A stretch of DNA of 64,000 bases, taken from NCBI RefSeq assembly GCF_000964005.1, contig NZ_JXYP01000012.1, positions 21,377-85,376 of the forward strand. Direction: 5' to 3'. The stretch's first letter is position 1; the number at the start of each line of letters is the position of its first letter. Shown one piece after another: positions 60,729 through 64,000 of this stretch. Origin of the DNA: Williamsia herbipolensis (lineage in GTDB: Bacteria > Actinomycetota > Actinomycetes > Mycobacteriales > Mycobacteriaceae). A program made the translations under genes and the position numbers. The notes under the pieces were generated by a model, which was not told where the DNA came from, did not search any database, and worked only from the letters and a program-made list of their open reading frames with translations.

Positions 60729-62384
60729 ATGAGCCGTACGAAGAAGGCCAGTCCGGGTCGGATCCTGTTTGTCGGATCGGGCCCCGGAGATCCGGCACTG
60801 CTGACGCTTCGCGCCCGAGACGCCATCGCCTCGGCGAGCACCGTGTTCGTCGACGCCGACGTCCCCGCGGGTGTCACCGCTCTCATCGGGGCCGACATCC
60901 CGGTCGAGGAGCCCGTCGTCCGCCGGCCCGAACCCTCGTCGGCCGACGCGACCGCCGACGGTGACGACGCCCCCGTCGACACCCCGTCCGCCGCGGACGA
61001 TCAGGACCCCGCCGGCGCACGCATCCGACCGGCCCTGGGCGATCCGGGTGAGGTCGCCAAGACCCTGCTCGCCGCCGCGAAGGCCGGTGACGACGTGGTC
61101 CGGCTGGTCTCCGGCGATCCGCTGACCACCGATTCCGTTCTCGCCGAGGTCACCGCCGTCGCCCGCACCTCGGTCGGCTTCGAGGTCATCCCCGGTCTCC
61201 CGGCCGCCGCCGCGGTGCCGAGCTACGCGGGTATGCCGCTGGGCTCGTCGCACACCGAGGCCGACGTCCGCGGCGAGGTCGACTGGGCCGCGCTCGCGGC
61301 CGCCCCCGGCCCGCTGGTGCTCCACGCCACCGCAGGTCACCTGGCCGAGACGGCCAGCGCCCTCACCGAGCACGGTGTGGCGGCGCAGACGCCGGTCGCG
61401 GTCACCGTCAACGGCACCACCTGCCAGCAGCGCACCATCGAGGCGACGCTGGCGACGCTCAACGACAAGGGTGCGGGTCTGCAGGGACCGCTCATCGTCA
61501 CCATCGGCAAGGTCGTCGCCCAGCGCGGCAAGCTCAGCTGGTGGGAGTCGCGCGCGCTGTACGGCTGGACCGTTCTGGTGCCGCGCACCAAGGATCAGGC
61601 CGGCGACATGAGCGATCGGCTCGTCGTCCACGGCGCGATCCCCATGGAGGTGCCGACCATCGCCGTCGAGCCGCCGCGCAGTCCCGCGCAGATGGAACGT
61701 GCCGTCAAGGGTCTCGTCGACGGCCGCTACCAGTGGGTGGTGTTCACCTCCACCAACGCGGTGCGCGCGGTGTGGGAGAAGTTCGCCGAATTCGGTTTGG
61801 ACGCACGCGCGTTCAGCGGCGTCAAGATCGCCTGCGTCGGCGAGGCCACCGCCGAGAAGGTGCGTACCTTCGGCATCAACCCCGAACTCATCCCGAGCGG
61901 CGAGCAGTCGTCGCTGGGTCTGCTCGACGACTTCCCGCCCTACGACGACGTGTTCGACCCGGTGAACCGGATCCTGTTGCCGCGCGCGGACATCGCGACC
62001 GAGACGCTCTCGGAGGGTCTGCGTGACCGTGGCTGGGAGATCGACGACGTCACCGCCTACCGCACCGTGCGGGCGGCTCCGCCGCCGGCGACCACCCGCG
62101 AGATGATCAAGACCGGCGGGTTCGACGCGGTCTGCTTCACCTCGAGCTCCACCGTCCGCAACCTCGTCGGCATCGCGGGCAAGCCGCATGCGCGCACCAT
62201 CGTCGCGTGCATCGGACCCAAGACCGCCGAGACGGCAACGGAATTCGGCCTGCGGGTCGATGTCCAGCCCGAGTCGGCGTCGGTGCCCGATCTCGTCGAC
62301 GCCCTCGCCGAGCACGCCTCGCGTCTGCGCGCCGAGGGTGCTCTGCCCCCGCCGCGCAAGAAGGCCCGGCGCTCCCGGTCCTGA
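60729..62384 (+). CDS. hemD: Uroporphyrinogen-III methyltransferase-like/synthase fusion
   Basis: 551 residues. Residues ~10-265 are a SUMT/CobA-like domain ('[22 protein letters not shown]', '[15 protein letters not shown]') with an acidic insert near 70-95. Residues ~280-535 are uroporphyrinogen-III synthase ('[19 protein letters not shown]', '[12 protein letters not shown]', 'VTAYRTV'). In the SUMT part the SAM motif GGDPxxFGR reads '[11 protein letters not shown]', and other catalytic positions differ. Methylation is therefore uncertain while the synthase looks complete. An AGGAG site precedes the ATG. Confidence 0.92.
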   Translation: MSRTKKASPGRILFVGSGPGDPALLTLRARDAIASASTVFVDADVPAGVTALIGADIPVEEPVVRRPEPSSADATADGDDAPVDTPSAADDQDPAGARIRPALGDPGEVAKTLLAAAKAGDDVVRLVSGDPLTTDSVLAEVTAVARTSVGFEVIPGLPAAAAVPSYAGMPLGSSHTEADVRGEVDWAALAAAPGPLVLHATAGHLAETASALTEHGVAAQTPVAVTVNGTTCQQRTIEATLATLNDKGAGLQGPLIVTIGKVVAQRGKLSWWESRALYGWTVLVPRTKDQAGDMSDRLVVHGAIPMEVPTIAVEPPRSPAQMERAVKGLVDGRYQWVVFTSTNAVRAVWEKFAEFGLDARAFSGVKIACVGEATAEKVRTFGINPELIPSGEQSSLGLLDDFPPYDDVFDPVNRILLPRADIATETLSEGLRDRGWEIDDVTAYRTVRAAPPPATTREMIKTGGFDAVCFTSSSTVRNLVGIAGKPHARTIVACIGPKTAETATEFGLRVDVQPESASVPDLVDALAEHASRLRAEGALPPPRKKARRSRS

Positions 62385-62388
62385 TCTC

Positions 62389-63372
62389 ATGACCTCGCAT
62401 CCCTACATCCGGCCGCGCCGGCTGCGCACCACTCCGGCCATGCGTCGGTTGGTGGCCCAGACGTCGTTGGAGCCACGGCATCTCGTGCTCCCGATGTTCG
62501 TGGCCGACGGCCTCGACGAGCCGCAGCCGATCTCGTCGATGCCCGGCGTCGTGCAGCACACGCTCGATTCGTTGCGCGCAGCCGCGGCCGAGGCGGTGTC
62601 CGCCGGTGTCGGAGGGCTCATGGTGTTCGGTGTGCCGCGCGCCGAGGACAAGGACGCCACCGGTTCCGGGGCCGATGATCCCGAGGGGATCCTCAACCGC
62701 GGATTGCGGGCGTTGCGAGACGAATTCGGTGACTCCACCGTGCTGATGGCCGACACCTGTCTCGACGAGTTCACCGATCACGGGCACTGCGGCGTACTCG
62801 ATCATTCCGGTCGCGTCGACAACGACGCCTCGCTCGACCGGTACGTGTCGATGGCGCTCGCGCAGGCGAACGCGGGCGCGCACCTGCTCGGTCCGAGCGG
62901 GATGATGGACGGCCAGGTCGGGGTGATCCGCGACGCGCTCGACGACGCCGGCCACACCGACACCGGCATCCTCGCCTACACCGCGAAGTACGCTTCGGCG
63001 TTCTACGGACCGTTCCGCGAGGCGGTCGGCTCCACGCTCCAGGGCGACCGTCGCACCTATCAGCAGGATCCGGCGAACCGCGACGAGGCGATGCGGGAGC
63101 TCGAACTCGATCTCGCCGAGGGCGCCGACATCGTGATGGTGAAGCCGGCGATGAGCTACCTCGACATCGTGCGTGACGTGGCGAACGCGACCGACGCACC
63201 GATCGCGGCCTACCAGATCTCGGGTGAGTACTCGATGATCACCGCCGCGGCCGAGCGCGGGTGGATCGACCGCGACGCCGCGATCATGGAGTCGGTGACC
63301 TCGATCCGGAGGGCCGGCGCGTCGATCGTCCTCACCTACTGGGCCACCGAGGTCGCGCAGCGATTGGCCTGA
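62389..63372 (+). CDS. hemB: Delta-aminolevulinic acid dehydratase (porphobilinogen synthase)
   Basis: 327 residues. The Schiff-base lysines are in '[15 protein letters not shown]' and '[13 protein letters not shown]'; '[17 protein letters not shown]' is the metal loop. There the D-x-C-x-D...C pattern mixes zinc-type Cys with the Asp of magnesium-type enzymes. It condenses two ALA into porphobilinogen. It directly follows hemD (4-base gap) and completes the haem run. Confidence 0.95.
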   Translation: MTSHPYIRPRRLRTTPAMRRLVAQTSLEPRHLVLPMFVADGLDEPQPISSMPGVVQHTLDSLRAAAAEAVSAGVGGLMVFGVPRAEDKDATGSGADDPEGILNRGLRALRDEFGDSTVLMADTCLDEFTDHGHCGVLDHSGRVDNDASLDRYVSMALAQANAGAHLLGPSGMMDGQVGVIRDALDDAGHTDTGILAYTAKYASAFYGPFREAVGSTLQGDRRTYQQDPANRDEAMRELELDLAEGADIVMVKPAMSYLDIVRDVANATDAPIAAYQISGEYSMITAAAERGWIDRDAAIMESVTSIRRAGASIVLTYWATEVAQRLA

Positions 63373-63425
63373 CCCCATTTCGGCCACCTGAGCTGGGCGG
63401 ACACCGTCGGATGTGGGTGGGGCAC

Positions 63426-63431
63426 TACTCT
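63426..63431 (+). promoter_or_regulatory. -10 element, leaderless promoter of right-edge membrane gene
   Basis: TACTCT is exactly 7 bases from the ATG at 63439. Confidence 0.5.
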
Positions 63432-63438
63432 GTGTGCC

Positions 63439-64000
63439 ATGTCGTACCCGTCGAATCCGCGGCCGCCTCAGCCGGGGCCGCCCCACCAGGGCACCCATCC
63501 GGAGTCCGGTCCGCAGAACACGAAGCCGACCCTGGCCACGCCGATGGCGATCGGGACCGAGCTGTGGCTGGTGGTGATCGTGATGCAGGCCGTCGCCTAC
63601 GGCGGTCAGTACTCCGCCGCGGCCGATTCGGTGCGCAGGGCCGCGCGCGAGGCGTCGACCGAGCAGTCCGATCTCATGGCGTCGACCGGTCTCATCGTCG
63701 GGGTGTTCGTGGGTGTCGGTGTGGTCGTGACGGCGGTGTCGTTGCTGCTGGTGTGGCTGGCGCGGTCGGGGCACAACTGGGCGCGCCTGGTGCTGTCGTT
63801 CCTCAGCGGTTTCCTCGTGGTGCAGGCGGTGTTCTCGCTCTTCGGTGACGGTGGTCCCGCGTGGACGACCATCCCGTCGGTCATCAGCGGGGTCGCCGCT
63901 CTCGGCGCGGGATACCTGCTGCTGCAGAAGGACTCGGAGAAGTACTGCCGTGAGATGGCGGTGCACCGCCGCGGAGGCGCGACCCCCACGCCCGGATACC
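63439..64000 (+). CDS. Membrane protein (Rv0513-like), 3' end outside window
   Basis: The frame is open from the ATG at 63439 to the window end (187 residues seen). A Pro-rich cytoplasmic start ('SYPSNPRPPQPGPPHQGTH') is followed by four hydrophobic segments: 'MAIGTELWLVVIVMQAVAYG', 'GLIVGVFVGVGVVVTAVSLLLVWLA', 'LVLSFLSGFLVVQAVFSLF' and 'VISGVAALGAGYLLLQ'. Function is unknown. A membrane protein follows hemB in mycobacteria as well. The reading frame has no stop before the edge. Confidence 0.78.
   Translation, partial: MSYPSNPRPPQPGPPHQGTHPESGPQNTKPTLATPMAIGTELWLVVIVMQAVAYGGQYSAAADSVRRAAREASTEQSDLMASTGLIVGVFVGVGVVVTAVSLLLVWLARSGHNWARLVLSFLSGFLVVQAVFSLFGDGGPAWTTIPSVISGVAALGAGYLLLQKDSEKYCREMAVHRRGGATPTPGY

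Noticed and set aside
60189..62390. 733-residue minus-strand open frame opposite hemC/hemD
   Set aside because: Composition is Arg/Gly/Asp-rich with no domain; it mirrors genuine haem genes.

Overview
The window is high-GC DNA from an actinobacterium of the order Mycobacteriales. Mycolata-type markers support this: mshA, carD, lpqE, mhuD, kmtR, the mycobacterial 33-residue ribosomal protein bS22 and an Mce-associated protein. Gordonia or a close relative is my best guess, made from gene content and style only. Genes are densely packed, with many 4-base stop/start overlaps and convergent genes that overlap at their 3' ends. A -10 hexamer (TANNNT) sits 6-8 bases before the start codon of many genes, which points to widespread leaderless transcription.

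Layout: (1) 1-4306: end of an Mce-associated protein, a GT4 glycosyltransferase, an FKBP lipoprotein, an aldehyde dehydrogenase under a KstR-type operator, and a Lon-substrate-domain protein. (2) 4373-16454: a block whose order I recall as M. tuberculosis Rv3592 down to Rv3579c: mhuD/hydrolase, mutY/canB, disA, radA, lpqE, then the carD-ispD-ispF-cysS-rlmB run. A hotdog thioesterase lies between radA and disA on the other strand. (3) 16451-33548: accessory genes. These are TetR/MFS, a RibD-like reductase, a DUF222-HNH protein, a methyltransferase/acyl-CoA ligase/PxpA operon, esterases, a kmtR-CDF metal-efflux operon facing a ZnuABC/MntABC-type metal-import operon, a SulP transporter fused to a carbonic anhydrase, and a pirin. 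(4) 33646-63372: a second block that follows Rv0486-Rv0512: mshA, gpmA, senX3-regX3, ppx, proC, the excisionase-like HTH gene, bS22, epimerase, acyltransferase, serB-like, and rex-hemACD-hemB. An acyl-CoA ligase and two tandem MFS pumps are inserted in it. (5) 63439-64000: the start of a membrane protein that runs off the window.

The least expected structures are two ~1-kb islands, 44824-45826 and 55038-56129. Each lies between the 3' ends of two convergent housekeeping genes. Each carries one gene with an AbiEi-like winged-helix N-terminus and a DUF559-like nuclease C-terminus. Each is bounded by ~70-bp copies of a nested palindrome. The first has perfect 23-bp terminal inverted repeats and a 1-base frameshift in its gene. 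I propose that they belong to an undescribed class of palindrome-bounded nuclease element that docks at transcription-termination sites.

The genes also form functional groups. There is tetrapyrrole synthesis (rex-hemACD, hemB) together with haem breakdown (mhuD). There is redox and mycothiol supply (mshA, a glutaredoxin-like protein, rex). Metal import and export are set against each other (ABC importer against KmtR-CDF). Phosphate signalling (senX3-regX3, ppx) and cyclic-di-AMP/DNA repair (disA, radA, mutY) complete the picture. No rRNA, tRNA, CRISPR array or classical transposase was seen.
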